Source: Geomonas paludis (lineage in GTDB: Bacteria; Desulfobacterota; Desulfuromonadia; Geobacterales; Geobacteraceae). From it: a DNA stretch of 64,000 nucleotides. The notes under the pieces are model-generated. The model ran no database searches and was not told the origin of the DNA. It saw nothing but the letters and a program-made list of their open reading frames with translations. Of the stretch, positions 16,894-24,828 are shown piece by piece (the first letter of the stretch is position 1; each line of letters begins with the position of its first letter). The stretch lies in assembly GCF_014193585.1 (NCBI RefSeq), contig NZ_BLXY01000006.1, forward strand, positions 1 to 64,000, in the 5' to 3' direction. Made by a program: the position numbers and the translations under genes.

Positions 16894-18330
16894 TTACTCC
16901 TTGCGCAGTTCGATGCCTAATTCGGTGATCTTCTTCCTCAAGGTGTTGCGGTTGATGCCCAGGATGTCGGCGGCGCGCACCTGGTTGCCGCGGGTCTTCT
17001 CCAGAACGAAACGGATCAGCGGGCGCTCGACCTGCTCCAGCACCATGGCGTGCACGTCGCCGCTCTCCATCTTCTCCATGTTGGAGAAGCAGCCGCGCAG
17101 CTTCAGATCGACGATCCCCTCCAGGGACAGTTCCTCCCCCTTCCCTTCGCTCGGGCGGCTCCGGAGACCGGGGAAATCGGAGGCGACCAGGAGCGGGTCG
17201 GGCGAAAGGATCACGGCACGCTTGATGGTGTTCTCCAGTTCGCGGATGTTGCCGGGCCAGTTGTAGTTGGAGAGGAGCTTGACGGCGTCGGCGGAGGTGC
17301 GTTTTTGCGGCACCTCGAGTTCCGCGCAGATCTTGCCCAGGAAGTACTGTACCAGCAGCGGGATGTCCTCCTTGCGGTCGCGCAGCGGCACCAGCTGGAT
17401 CGGGATCACGTTGAGGCGGTAGTAGAGGTCCTCACGGAACTGCTTGTTGCGCACGCTTTCCTCGAGATCCTGGTTGGTGGCGGCAACCACCCTGACGTCG
17501 ACGGGAATGCTCTGGTTGCCGCCGGTCCTGGTGATCTCGCGCTCCTGCAGCACCCTGAGGATCTTCGCCTGCAGGTCGATGGGCATGTCGCCGATCTCGT
17601 CCAGGAAGATGGTGCCGCCGTTGGCCTGCTCGAACTTGCCCAGCTTCCTCTCGGTGGCGCCGGTGAAGGCCCCCTTCTCGAAGCCGAACAGCTCGCTCTC
17701 CAGGAGCTCCTTTGGGATGGCGGCGCAGTTGAGCGGGATGAAGGGTTTGCCCAGACGCTTCGAGTTGTAGTGAATGGCGCGGGCGATCAACTCCTTGCCG
17801 GTCCCCGACTCACCCTGCACCAGGACGGTGACGTCGGAGGGAGCGACCTTGCCGATGGTCTTGTAGACGTCGCGCATGGCGGGCGAGTTGCCGATGATGG
17901 TCTTCTCCAGCTGGTAGCGGTCGGCCAGTTCCTCTTTAAGCAGCGACACCTGCGAGGTCATCTCGCGCGCCCGGCTCACCTTCTCCACCACCGCGTCGAT
18001 GACGCCCAGATCGAAGGGCTTGGTCAGGTAGTCGTAGGCGCCGCGCTTCATCGCCTCGACGGCGTTCTTCATGCTCGCCTCGGCGGTCATGATCACCACC
18101 ATCAGGTCCGCGCGTTCCTCCTTGACCCGATCCAGCAGCTCCAGTCCCGTGACGCCCGGCATCTTGATGTCCAAAAGCGCCAGGTCGTAGACGTTTTCCT
18201 TGATGAGCTTGAGCGCCTCGTTGCCGTCCTTGGCCAGCTCGACGTTGAATCCTTTTTTCTTGAGGGCCTTGGAAAGGACCCAGCGCATGCTCTCTTCGTC
18301 ATCCGCCACGAGAATGTTGTTGATAGACAT
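16894..18330 (-). CDS. ntrC: sigma-54-dependent response regulator NtrC
   Basis: A 478-residue enhancer-binding protein. The receiver (1-120) has Asp54 in LLDIKMP. The AAA+ domain (about 145-380) has Walker A GESGTGKE, the sigma-54 contact loop GAFTGA and Walker B TIFLDEIGDM. The C-terminal Fis-type HTH ends VRAADILGINRNTLRKKI. This full architecture and the adjacent NtrB kinase point to the nitrogen-regulation pair, though other NtrC-family roles are possible in Geobacter. The ATG follows AGGAG. A 201-bp spacer holding a heptamer inverted repeat separates it from ntrB, so its translation or mRNA level may be tuned apart from ntrB. Confidence 0.92.
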   Translation of the reverse strand: MSINNILVADDEESMRWVLSKALKKKGFNVELAKDGNEALKLIKENVYDLALLDIKMPGVTGLELLDRVKEERADLMVVIMTAEASMKNAVEAMKRGAYDYLTKPFDLGVIDAVVEKVSRAREMTSQVSLLKEELADRYQLEKTIIGNSPAMRDVYKTIGKVAPSDVTVLVQGESGTGKELIARAIHYNSKRLGKPFIPLNCAAIPKELLESELFGFEKGAFTGATERKLGKFEQANGGTIFLDEIGDMPIDLQAKILRVLQEREITRTGGNQSIPVDVRVVAATNQDLEESVRNKQFREDLYYRLNVIPIQLVPLRDRKEDIPLLVQYFLGKICAELEVPQKRTSADAVKLLSNYNWPGNIRELENTIKRAVILSPDPLLVASDFPGLRSRPSEGKGEELSLEGIVDLKLRGCFSNMEKMESGDVHAMVLEQVERPLIRFVLEKTRGNQVRAADILGINRNTLRKKITELGIELRKE

Positions 18331-18347
18331 AAATGCTCCTAGAAACC

Positions 18348-18523
18348 GTTCTATGTTCTACGTTCTACGTTCTAGGTTGAAACCCCAAGGCGACACTGCC
18401 TTAAACCAAACGTAGAGCATCGAACGTCAGACGTTGATCTTGCCGGTCCAGTTCCTATGTCAGTTCGCGGAGGTCGAAGCACCGTTGCTTCAAACGTAGA
18501 ACGTAGAACATAGAACGTAGAAC
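18348..18523. repeat. heptamer-based inverted repeat between ntrB and ntrC
   Basis: 18348-18374 is made of GTTCTAC/T heptamers (three and a partial). 18497-18523 is its reverse complement with two mismatches in 27. A weaker copy, AACGTAGAGCATCGAACG, lies near 18410. The arms enclose about 120 bp and could form a long hairpin in the ntrB-ntrC transcript. Confidence 0.75.
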
Positions 18524-18531
18524 GGCCGTTA

Positions 18532-19617
18532 TTATTGCACCAGCGGCAGCATGACGGTGAAGACGGTGCCGCGGGTGGGATCGGAATCTACGCGGATCAT
18601 GCCGCGGTGCTCGGACACGATCTTCTGGCAGATGGCCAGCCCCAGCCCCGTGCCCTGGGACTTGGTGGTGAAAAACGGGGTGAACATGTTTTCCAACACG
18701 TCCTCCGGAATGCCGGGGCCGTTGTCGGAGATGTCGATGGCGACCATGCGGGCGCGCCGCTCACCCTTTTGGGTCATGGCGTAATCGGCCAGCACCCGGC
18801 TGGTCACCTTGACCACGCCGCCGGTGCCGACTGCCTCCATGGCGTTCTTGATCAGGTTCAGGAACAGCTGGGTCAAGAGCGCCTCGTCGGCGAGTATCGG
18901 GGGGATGCTGGGGTCGAAGTACTGCTGCAGGTAGACCTCTTTCCCCTCGCAGGCGTTCTTCTGCAACAGGACGATGTCGGAAAGGACCCGGTGCAGGTTC
19001 ACCTTGCCGAGCTTCAGGCGCCCCGGCGAAGCGAGTCCCAGGAGCTCTTCGACGATGACGTTGACCCGCTGCACTTCCTTCAGCATGACCCGCACGTATT
19101 CCCGGAGGTCCTCGTTGTCGGGAAACTCCATCTCCAGCAGCTGTGCCGCTCCCTTGATGCCGCCCAACGGATTCTTGATCTCGTGGGCAAGACCCGCGGC
19201 GAGCGCCCCCAACGAGGAGAGCCGGTCCGCCTGGCGCACGGCGCTTTCCAGCTCACGCACGTTGGTGAGATCGCGCAAGAGCACGATGGTGCCGATCCGC
19301 TCCCCGTTCGAACTGAGCAGGGGCGAGGTGCTGGTCCCCACGGGGGTGATGCGGCTCCCCCGCTTGAGCACGATGTTCTCGTGGTCGGATACCGACATCC
19401 CGGTGCTGACGGTCTTCGCCACCAGCTCGTTCAGGGCGCGGTCATCCTTGAAGATGTCGCTGAACAGGTTCCCGAGCGCCTGGCGCCTCGACACGCCGGC
19501 CAGCTCTTCGGCGGCCGGGTTCACCAGCGTCACCGCCCCGGTGTTGTCCAGCACGATGACACCGTCACCCACGCTGTCGACCACGTTCGCGTAATAATTC
19601 TCCAGGCGGTCAGCCAT
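18532..19617 (-). CDS. ntrB: PAS-domain sensor histidine kinase, NtrB-like
   Basis: A 361-residue soluble kinase. The PAS domain (about 1-120) is followed by HisKA with the phospho-His145 in GLAHEIKNPLGGIKGAAQLL, then HATPase_c with N, G1 (DNGPGIP) and G2 (GTGLGLAICQKI) boxes. There are no membrane helices, as in NtrB/GlnL, which responds to PII. I chose ATG 19617, which follows GGAGGAG; the longer frame to 19656 lies inside dusB. Its start overlaps the dusB stop by eight bases, so dusB-ntrB-ntrC is one operon. Confidence 0.9.
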   Translation of the reverse strand: MADRLENYYANVVDSVGDGVIVLDNTGAVTLVNPAAEELAGVSRRQALGNLFSDIFKDDRALNELVAKTVSTGMSVSDHENIVLKRGSRITPVGTSTSPLLSSNGERIGTIVLLRDLTNVRELESAVRQADRLSSLGALAAGLAHEIKNPLGGIKGAAQLLEMEFPDNEDLREYVRVMLKEVQRVNVIVEELLGLASPGRLKLGKVNLHRVLSDIVLLQKNACEGKEVYLQQYFDPSIPPILADEALLTQLFLNLIKNAMEAVGTGGVVKVTSRVLADYAMTQKGERRARMVAIDISDNGPGIPEDVLENMFTPFFTTKSQGTGLGLAICQKIVSEHRGMIRVDSDPTRGTVFTVMLPLVQ

Positions 19618-20575
19618 TAAAGAACTCCTCCATCGCCCCGACCAGCTCGGCAGCATGTTCGATCCGGTTCACCGCGGCACGAAACTGCGCGGCTCCCGGA
19701 AGCCCCTTGGAGTACCAGGCGAGATGCTTGCGCATCTCCATCAGGGCCACTCTGCCCCCCTCGAACTCGGCAAAGAGTTCGAAGTGCCTGCGGGCGACCG
19801 CAAGCCGTTCAGCCACCGTCGGCGCTACCGGGACCTCGCCCGCCAACAGGGCGAGCGCCTCCCGGAACAGCCAGGGATTCCCCATCGCGCCGCGGGCCAC
19901 CATCATCGCGTCGCACCCCGTTTCGCGGAACATGCGGACCACGTCGTCCGCCGTGAAGAGGTCGCCGCTGCCGATCACCGGGATCTTGAGCGCGCCCTTC
20001 AGCTCAGCCAGTTTGGACCAGTTCGCCTTCCCCTCGAACATCTGGGCCCGGCTCCTGGGGTGGAGCGTGATGGCGTCGCACCCCTCCTCCTGCGCGATGC
20101 GCCCCACCTCGAGAAAGGTGTCATCGCCGCAGACCCAGCCGGTGCGGATCTTCACGGTGAACGGGAGCGAGGTCGCCTTGCGCACGCAGCGGATGATGCG
20201 CCCCACCTTGGCCGGGTCCTTCATCAGCGCGCTGCCGGCCCCGGTGCCGACCACCTTCTTCACCGGGCAGCCCATGTTGATGTCGATCAGTTCGCCGTAT
20301 CCCTCGACCAGCCGCGCCGCCTCGGCCAGCATCTCCGGCTCGTCGCCGAAAAGCTGCATGCCGATGGGACGGTCCTCGGAGGTGGTCTTCAGGAGATCGA
20401 AACTCTTGCGTCCCTCCCTGGTCAGGCCGTTGACGCTCACCATCTCGGTGAAAGTGAGCGAGGCCCCGCCCTCGCGGGCGATGATGCGCATGGGGAGGTT
20501 GGTGATGCCGGCCATGGGGGCCAGAAATACCCGATTCTTCAAGGTAAGGGAGCCGATGGCCACCGTCTTTTGCAT
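19610..20575 (-). CDS. dusB: tRNA-dihydrouridine synthase
   Basis: A 321-residue FMN enzyme that reduces uridine in the tRNA D-loop. Visible motifs are LAPMAGITNLPMR, GMQLFGDEPEMLAEAA, DINMGCPVKKVV with the catalytic Cys, MKDPAKVGRIIRCV, TVKIRTGW, ITLHPRSRAQMFEG and VIGSGDLF. These fit DusB. I chose ATG 20575 (MQKTVAIG); the frame upstream to 20620 adds a non-conserved 15 residues. It is the first gene of an apparent operon with ntrB and ntrC; in enterobacteria dusB is paired with fis, another HTH regulator. Confidence 0.93.
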   Translation of the reverse strand: MQKTVAIGSLTLKNRVFLAPMAGITNLPMRIIAREGGASLTFTEMVSVNGLTREGRKSFDLLKTTSEDRPIGMQLFGDEPEMLAEAARLVEGYGELIDINMGCPVKKVVGTGAGSALMKDPAKVGRIIRCVRKATSLPFTVKIRTGWVCGDDTFLEVGRIAQEEGCDAITLHPRSRAQMFEGKANWSKLAELKGALKIPVIGSGDLFTADDVVRMFRETGCDAMMVARGAMGNPWLFREALALLAGEVPVAPTVAERLAVARRHFELFAEFEGGRVALMEMRKHLAWYSKGLPGAAQFRAAVNRIEHAAELVGAMEEFFNG

Positions 20576-20736
20576 ATGTGATGACGTCCTTATCTGCCTA
20601 AAAAATGTGCATACTAGCAACTAAGAATTTAAAACGCAAGGGTTTTTTATGGTTCGCGTATACGGAAAAAGAGGGGAATGGATCAGGAAAATCGGATAGG
20701 CGAGAGGGAGAATTCGAAGGGCGATCCCGTTAATCT

Positions 20737-20828
20737 GGGCGAATAGTTACTCGCCCCCACCAGACCCGGCAATTTGCCAGGGTGTACCACTCGTCCACTG
20801 GAGGGGCGAACTATCATTCGCCCCCTCC
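20737..20828. repeat. paired GGGCGAA-TTCGCCC palindromes
   Basis: GGGCGAATAGTTACTCGCCC at 20737-20756 and GGGGCGAACTATCATTCGCCCC at about 20803-20824 are separated by about 45 bp, the same arrangement as at 11404-11501. The second copy touches the stop of the sirtuin gene. No other feature is seen between 20576 and 20830. Confidence 0.6.
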
Positions 20829-20830
20829 GG

Positions 20831-21670
20831 CTAATCCCGCCGCAGGAACGCCTCGATGCCGCTCAGTCCCTCTACGGCGCCGCAGGGGAGGGAGAGGTGC
20901 GGCGCGCGGATCTGCGGCTCCCGCGGGTTGATGCGGATGACGCGCGCGCCGGAGAGGGCGCCGATACGCTCGCTGGCGGCACGCACGGTGGGAATGGCTG
21001 TGCCGGCCCCCATCTCGACGACCACGATGCGCCTGCCGGATTGCCGCGACAGGAACTGCCGGAAGCGCTCCTGCTGCTTGGCGGTGCGCTCGCCGATCCA
21101 GGCGTAGTCGCCGAACATGAGGATGTTGGGACGCGCCGGCCGCCCGCAGCGGGGGCACAGGGGAACGTGGTCCGCGCGCATGGTTTCTTCGTCGATGCGG
21201 AACTGTTCGCGGTTGTCCCAGATCCGGTCGCAGCAGGGGGCGGTGCACTGCAGGTGGTGGATGGAGCCGTGGAACTCGAGGATGGCCTGGTCGGGGAAGC
21301 CAGCCTTCTGGAACTGCCCGTCCACGTTGGAGGTGGCCACGAACAGGTCGAGGCCAAAGCGGGCGGCCCAGTCGAGCAGGAGCGCGAAGCCGGGATGGGG
21401 GACGGTGGCGCGGTAGAGGTTGGTGCGGTGGCCGTAGAAGCCCCAGCCGAAGGCGGGATCGTGCTCGAAGTGTTCGGGGTTGGCGGCATCGACGAAGCTG
21501 ATGCCGAGGCGCTGGTACAGGGGATAGGCGCGCCAGAAGCCGGTGTCGCCGCGGAAATCGGGAAGCCCGGAATCGACACCCATGCCGGCGCCAGCGGTCA
21601 CCACCAGCGCCTGCGCGCCGGCAACCGCCTCGGCCGCAGCCCTGAACACCGGGGCGAGGTCGGCCGCCAC
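20831..21670 (-). CDS. SIR2-family NAD-dependent protein deacylase
   Basis: A 279-residue sirtuin that would remove acyl groups from lysines using NAD. The NAD loop reads TAGAGMGVDSGLPDFRG (the usual GAGxS Ser is Gly), TSNVDGQFQKAG follows, the catalytic His is in LEFHGSIHH, and there is a four-Cys zinc knuckle (CTAPCC and CPRCG). The C-terminus has EMGAGTAIPT and VIRINPREPQ. I start it at GTG 21670, two bases after the ybaK stop, because the much longer open frame upstream (to 22240) is only a shadow of ybaK. Probably translated with ybaK. Confidence 0.85.
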   Translation of the reverse strand: MAADLAPVFRAAAEAVAGAQALVVTAGAGMGVDSGLPDFRGDTGFWRAYPLYQRLGISFVDAANPEHFEHDPAFGWGFYGHRTNLYRATVPHPGFALLLDWAARFGLDLFVATSNVDGQFQKAGFPDQAILEFHGSIHHLQCTAPCCDRIWDNREQFRIDEETMRADHVPLCPRCGRPARPNILMFGDYAWIGERTAKQQERFRQFLSRQSGRRIVVVEMGAGTAIPTVRAASERIGALSGARVIRINPREPQIRAPHLSLPCGAVEGLSGIEAFLRRD

Positions 21671-21672
21671 GC

Positions 21673-22155
21673 CTAGATCCCCACCTTGACCGGGATCGGC
21701 TTCAGTACCCGTTGCAGCTCGGCGGGGGGGAGCGACACCAGGAAGCCGCGGCTGCCGCCGTTGATGTAGATGAGCGGCAGTTCCAGGATGCTCTCCTCGA
21801 TGTAGACCGGCATCTGTTTCCTGGTGCCGAAGGGGGAGGTCCCGCCCACCATGTAGCCGGAGTGGCGGTTGGCGGTGTCGGGGGTGCAGGGGGCGACGCT
21901 CTTGACGCCGATGGCCCGCGCCAGTTCCTTGGTGGAAACCTGCAGGTCGCCGTGCATCAGCACCACGAGCGGCGCGCGGGTGTCGTCCTCCATGACCAGG
22001 GTCTTGATGACGCTGTGCTCGTCGACGCCCAGCTCCCGCGCGGAAACGGCGGTGCCGCCCTTCTCCTCGTATTGATAGGGATGCTCGCCGAAAGCAACTC
22101 CCGCCTGCCGCAGTACCCTGATGGCAGCCGTGACCGGCGATTTCACCTTGACCAT
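21673..22155 (-). CDS. ybaK: YbaK/EbsC-type aminoacyl-tRNA deacylase
   Basis: A 160-residue protein of the YbaK family, whose E. coli member hydrolyses Cys-tRNA(Pro) made by mistake by prolyl-tRNA synthetase. The signature GGTSPFGTRKQMPVYIEE (about 113-130) matches GGxSPFGxRK. The catalytic lysine region VIKTLVM and the LVVLMHGDLQVSTKELA strand are present. The ATG follows AAGGAGAA. It lies two bases before the sirtuin gene and is divergent from the receiver gene at 22283. Confidence 0.9.
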   Translation of the reverse strand: MVKVKSPVTAAIRVLRQAGVAFGEHPYQYEEKGGTAVSARELGVDEHSVIKTLVMEDDTRAPLVVLMHGDLQVSTKELARAIGVKSVAPCTPDTANRHSGYMVGGTSPFGTRKQMPVYIEESILELPLIYINGGSRGFLVSLPPAELQRVLKPIPVKVGI

Positions 22156-22201
22156 CGCAGTTCTCCTTGAACAGATTTGATTTTGTTAGTAAAAAAGTCG
22201 C

Positions 22202-22230
22202 TTGCCAGGTACGGACATACCAGCTATAGA
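22202..22230 (+). promoter_or_regulatory. sigma-70 promoter for the receiver-ykgJ genes
   Basis: TTGCCA (22202-22207), a 17-base spacer and TATAGA (22225-22230), 53 bases before the ATG at 22283. It lies in the divergent gap with ybaK. Confidence 0.6.
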
Positions 22231-22282
22231 TTAATAGCACGTCTTCGGCAGCTTAACAACCGCGTAACTAGGGTAACTTGTT

Positions 22283-22693
22283 ATGGGAAATGAGAACCAA
22301 CGACCGGCCAAAGTTCTGGTGATGGATGACGACGAGATGGTCCGGTTTGTAGCGGGCGAAACCTTGAAGCGTTACGGTTTCGAGGTCGAGTTCGCCAACG
22401 ACGGCGCCCAGGCCGTGGAGATCTACCAGGAGCGGCACGAAGCCGGCGACACCTTCGCCGCCGTAATCCTGGACCTGAACATCCCCGGTGGCATGGGTGG
22501 GCAGGAGGCGATGAAGCGCCTGCTCGATATCGACCCCGCCGCCAAGGGGTACGTCTCCAGCGGCCGCACCGACGATCCGGTGATGATGAACTATCAGAAC
22601 TTCGGCTTCAGCGGCACCATCGAGAAACCCTACTTCTACCTGAACAAGCAGCTCATGGAAGAGTTCAGCAAGACCCTGCGCGGCACCGAGTAA
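22283..22693 (+). CDS. single-domain response regulator
   Basis: A 136-residue receiver with no output domain. It has an acidic MDDDE cluster near 16, phospho-acceptor Asp in VILDLNIPGG (about 65), Ser in YVSSGRTDD at the usual Thr/Ser place, and the conserved Lys in IEKPYF. Receivers of this type (with GGMGGQEAMKRL) are common as partners of hybrid kinases. The partner is not visible nearby. The gene ends two bases before the ykgJ-type gene, suggesting co-expression. Confidence 0.85.
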   Translation: MGNENQRPAKVLVMDDDEMVRFVAGETLKRYGFEVEFANDGAQAVEIYQERHEAGDTFAAVILDLNIPGGMGGQEAMKRLLDIDPAAKGYVSSGRTDDPVMMNYQNFGFSGTIEKPYFYLNKQLMEEFSKTLRGTE

Positions 22694-22695
22694 GC

Positions 22696-23208
22696 ATGAC
22701 CGGATTGGAAAACTACCTCGCCCTTTTGGCCCGCGTCGACGAAATCTGCCGGCGCACCTCGGAAACCTTCAGCGACCACATCACCTGCCATGCAGGCTGC
22801 GACGCCTGCTGCCGCCACCTCTCCATCTTCGCCGTGGAAGCCGCCGCGCTCAGGAAGGCGCTCGCAGAGCTCCCGGCCGACCGGGCCGAACTGGTCCGCG
22901 CCAAGGCCCGGGAAGCGCGCGAGGACTCCCCCTGTCCGCTGCTCCACGACGGGCTCTGCCTGCTCTACCAGGCCCGCCCCATCATCTGCCGCACCCACGG
23001 TCTGCCGCTACTGCTTTTGCGCGAGGGGGAACGGGCCATCGACTTCTGCCCGGAAAACTTCCAAGGCATGCCCAGCATCCCCGGCAGCGCGGTGATCGAC
23101 CTGGAGCGGCTGAACATGATGCTGGCGACCATCAACGCGCTGTACCTGCAATCCTTCCCGGGGCCGGAGCGGCTCACCATTGCCGAGGCGCTCACTCTCA
23201 CCGATTGA
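22696..23208 (+). CDS. YkgJ family cysteine-cluster protein
   Basis: A 170-residue protein of the YkgJ (CxxCxxxCC) family, thought to bind zinc or an Fe-S cluster. Cysteines occur in TCHAGCDACCRH (about 32-43), CPLLHDGLCLLYQARPIICRTHG and DFCPENF, the standard spacing. Function is unknown. It follows the receiver gene by two bases. A second member lies at 52726. Confidence 0.8.
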   Translation: MTGLENYLALLARVDEICRRTSETFSDHITCHAGCDACCRHLSIFAVEAAALRKALAELPADRAELVRAKAREAREDSPCPLLHDGLCLLYQARPIICRTHGLPLLLLREGERAIDFCPENFQGMPSIPGSAVIDLERLNMMLATINALYLQSFPGPERLTIAEALTLTD

Positions 23209-23339
23209 CTTTTCCCCCGACTTCAGGGTATATGGCCCGGTGCGAAAAAATCGCGTCGCCGCCATCGTGCGTGAGACGGAGACTGGCGCCGTGGATTTGC
23301 GCGCATATACTTTACGGCTGGAAAAGGAGAGGCACAAAG

Positions 23340-23597
23340 ATGAAGGTAAGCTACAACACATCCGGGAGCTGCGCTTCCCGCATCGAGATAGAGATCGAGG
23401 ACGGCGTCATCGTCGCCACCAAATTCGTGGACGGCTGTGCCGGCAACACCCAGGCGGTCGCCGCACTGGTGCGCGGCATGGAGGTAGGCGAGGCCATCAG
23501 GCGCCTGAAAGGGATCGCCTGCCAGGGCGACACCTCCTGCCCGGACCAGTTGGCCAGAGCCCTGGAGCAGTCGCAATGCACCACCAGACCTTCCTAG
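23340..23597 (+). CDS. TSCPD domain protein (TIGR03905-type)
   Basis: An 85-residue protein with the TSCPD motif itself (DTSCPDQLA, about 65-73) and a second conserved stretch, KFVDGCAGNTQAVAALVRGM. The TSCPD domain is also found at the C-terminus of class II ribonucleotide reductases and may bind metal through its cysteines (Cys15, 36, 61, 68). The short stand-alone form has no known role. ATG 23340 follows AAAAGGAGAGG; the frame upstream is not conserved-looking. Confidence 0.8.
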   Translation: MKVSYNTSGSCASRIEIEIEDGVIVATKFVDGCAGNTQAVAALVRGMEVGEAIRRLKGIACQGDTSCPDQLARALEQSQCTTRPS

Positions 23598-23608
23598 ACG
23601 GGGGCATT

Positions 23609-23839
23609 ATGGAAATCTTCGGCGGGTTCATGATGATGATGAGCATCATCGGCTTCTTCCTGGTCGTGATCTGGTTCATCCTTCCCTTCGTGATCTTCAA
23701 CATCAAGGGACGCGTGGACCGTTCCGCGGCGATGCTGGAGGATATGGACCAGCGCCTGAAAAACATCGAGCGCCTGCTCCAGGAGCGCCCGTTGTCGCCT
23801 CCCGAGGAGCCTCCCCGTCCGCTCGACCCGCCGGCCTAG
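23609..23839 (+). CDS. small single-pass membrane protein
   Basis: A 76-residue protein. One N-terminal hydrophobic helix (about 8-30, MMMMSIIGFFLVVIWFILPF) is followed by a charged helix (RSAAMLEDMDQRLKNIERLLQE) that could form a coiled coil, and a Pro-rich tail. I do not recognise a family; the plan resembles phage-shock PspB-like or envelope anchor proteins, but nothing proves that. ATG 23609 lies 11 bases after the TSCPD stop, and a terminator follows, so the two are likely one transcript. Confidence 0.65.
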   Translation: MEIFGGFMMMMSIIGFFLVVIWFILPFVIFNIKGRVDRSAAMLEDMDQRLKNIERLLQERPLSPPEEPPRPLDPPA

Positions 23840-23872
23840 CCGTCGGCTGCGGCCCGGGTCACTGCACCCTCC

Positions 23873-23901
23873 CCTCCCCCGTCCCGCCGGGGGAGGTTTT
23901 T
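23873..23901 (+). terminator. rho-independent terminator
   Basis: CCTCCCCCG (23873-23881) pairs with CGGGGGAGG (23888-23896) around a 6-base loop and is followed by TTTTT. It ends the TSCPD/membrane-protein transcript. Confidence 0.7.
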
Positions 23902-23939
23902 CCCTGCCTCTCCCCCACCTTAAAAGGCTGTCATATCCC

Positions 23940-23968
23940 TTGCCAACCCCCGCTTTTTTCATTATTAT
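23940..23968 (+). promoter_or_regulatory. sigma-70 promoter for fabI
   Basis: TTGCCA (23940-23945), a 17-base spacer and TATTAT (23963-23968), 68 bases before the fabI ATG. Confidence 0.6.
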
Positions 23969-24036
23969 GTGCCGCTATGTGTCTGCCGGCAGAGTAGAGA
24001 AGGTTAATCTGCCGCGGCCGACGCCAAGGAGAGTTC

Positions 24037-24807
24037 ATGGGTTTACTGGAAGGCAAAAAAGCACTTATTTTCGGAGTAGCTAACGATAAAAGCATCGCCT
24101 GGGCCACGGCCGAGGCGTTTCATCGCGAGGGGGCCGAGGTGGCCCTCGCCTATGCGGGCGAGGCGGTCGCCAAGAGGGTGATGCCGCTGGCCGAGAGCAT
24201 CGGCTGCAACCTGGTGCTCCCCTGCGACGTGAGAAGTGACGAGGAGATCGCGCGCCTGTTCGCGGACGTGCGCGAGGCGTGGGGCGGCCTGGACATCCTG
24301 GTCCACTCGGTCGCCTTCGCCAACAAGGAAGAGCTGAAGGGCTCCTTCCTGAACACCACCCGCGAGGGGTTCGCGACCGCCCTGGACATCAGCGCCTACT
24401 CGCTGATCGCCATGGCGCGGGAGGCCGCGCCGCTCATGCAGGGGCGCGACGGCAGCGTGATCGCCATGACCTACTACGGCGCCCAGAAGGTGTTCCCGAG
24501 CTACAACGTCATGGGGGTCGCCAAGGCGGCGCTGGAGGCAAGCGTGCGCTACCTGGCCGAGGCGATGGGGCCGGAGGGGACCCGGGTCAACGCCGTCTCG
24601 GCGGGACCGTTGCGGACCCTTGCTTCCGCCGGTATCGGCGGCTTCGGGCAGATCGCCGGTCACGTGGCCGAAAAGGCGCCGCTTCGGCGCAACATCTCGC
24701 AGGAGGAGGTCGGCAACGCCGCCCTCTACCTCGCCAGCCCGCTCGCCAGCGGCGTCACCGGCGAGATCCACTTCGTGGACTGCGGCTACAACATCATCGG
24801 GCTGTAG
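24037..24807 (+). CDS. fabI: enoyl-ACP reductase (NADH)
   Basis: A 256-residue short-chain dehydrogenase-type enzyme that performs the last reduction in fatty-acid elongation. Hallmarks are IFGVANDKSIAW at the N-terminus (the FabI-specific cofactor loop), VHSVAFA, and the active-site pair Tyr156/Lys163 in SYNVMGVAKAALE, the same numbering as E. coli FabI. RTLASAGI fits the triclosan-binding loop region. The ATG follows AAGGAGAG. The hflX gene follows closely and shares the GGAGG just after the fabI stop. Confidence 0.95.
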   Translation: MGLLEGKKALIFGVANDKSIAWATAEAFHREGAEVALAYAGEAVAKRVMPLAESIGCNLVLPCDVRSDEEIARLFADVREAWGGLDILVHSVAFANKEELKGSFLNTTREGFATALDISAYSLIAMAREAAPLMQGRDGSVIAMTYYGAQKVFPSYNVMGVAKAALEASVRYLAEAMGPEGTRVNAVSAGPLRTLASAGIGGFGQIAGHVAEKAPLRRNISQEEVGNAALYLASPLASGVTGEIHFVDCGYNIIGL

Positions 24808-24828
24808 CGGAGGCGCGCCATCAAAGGA

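Noticed and set aside
17050..18342. A 430-residue plus-strand frame over ntrC
   Set aside because: Antisense shadow; ntrC has all AAA+ motifs in the minus frame.
20831..22240. A 469-residue open frame covering both sirtuin and YbaK on the minus strand
   Set aside because: Only the part from 21670 down is sirtuin. The upstream part is a shifted-frame shadow of ybaK, with Arg/Gly-rich nonsense and no domain.
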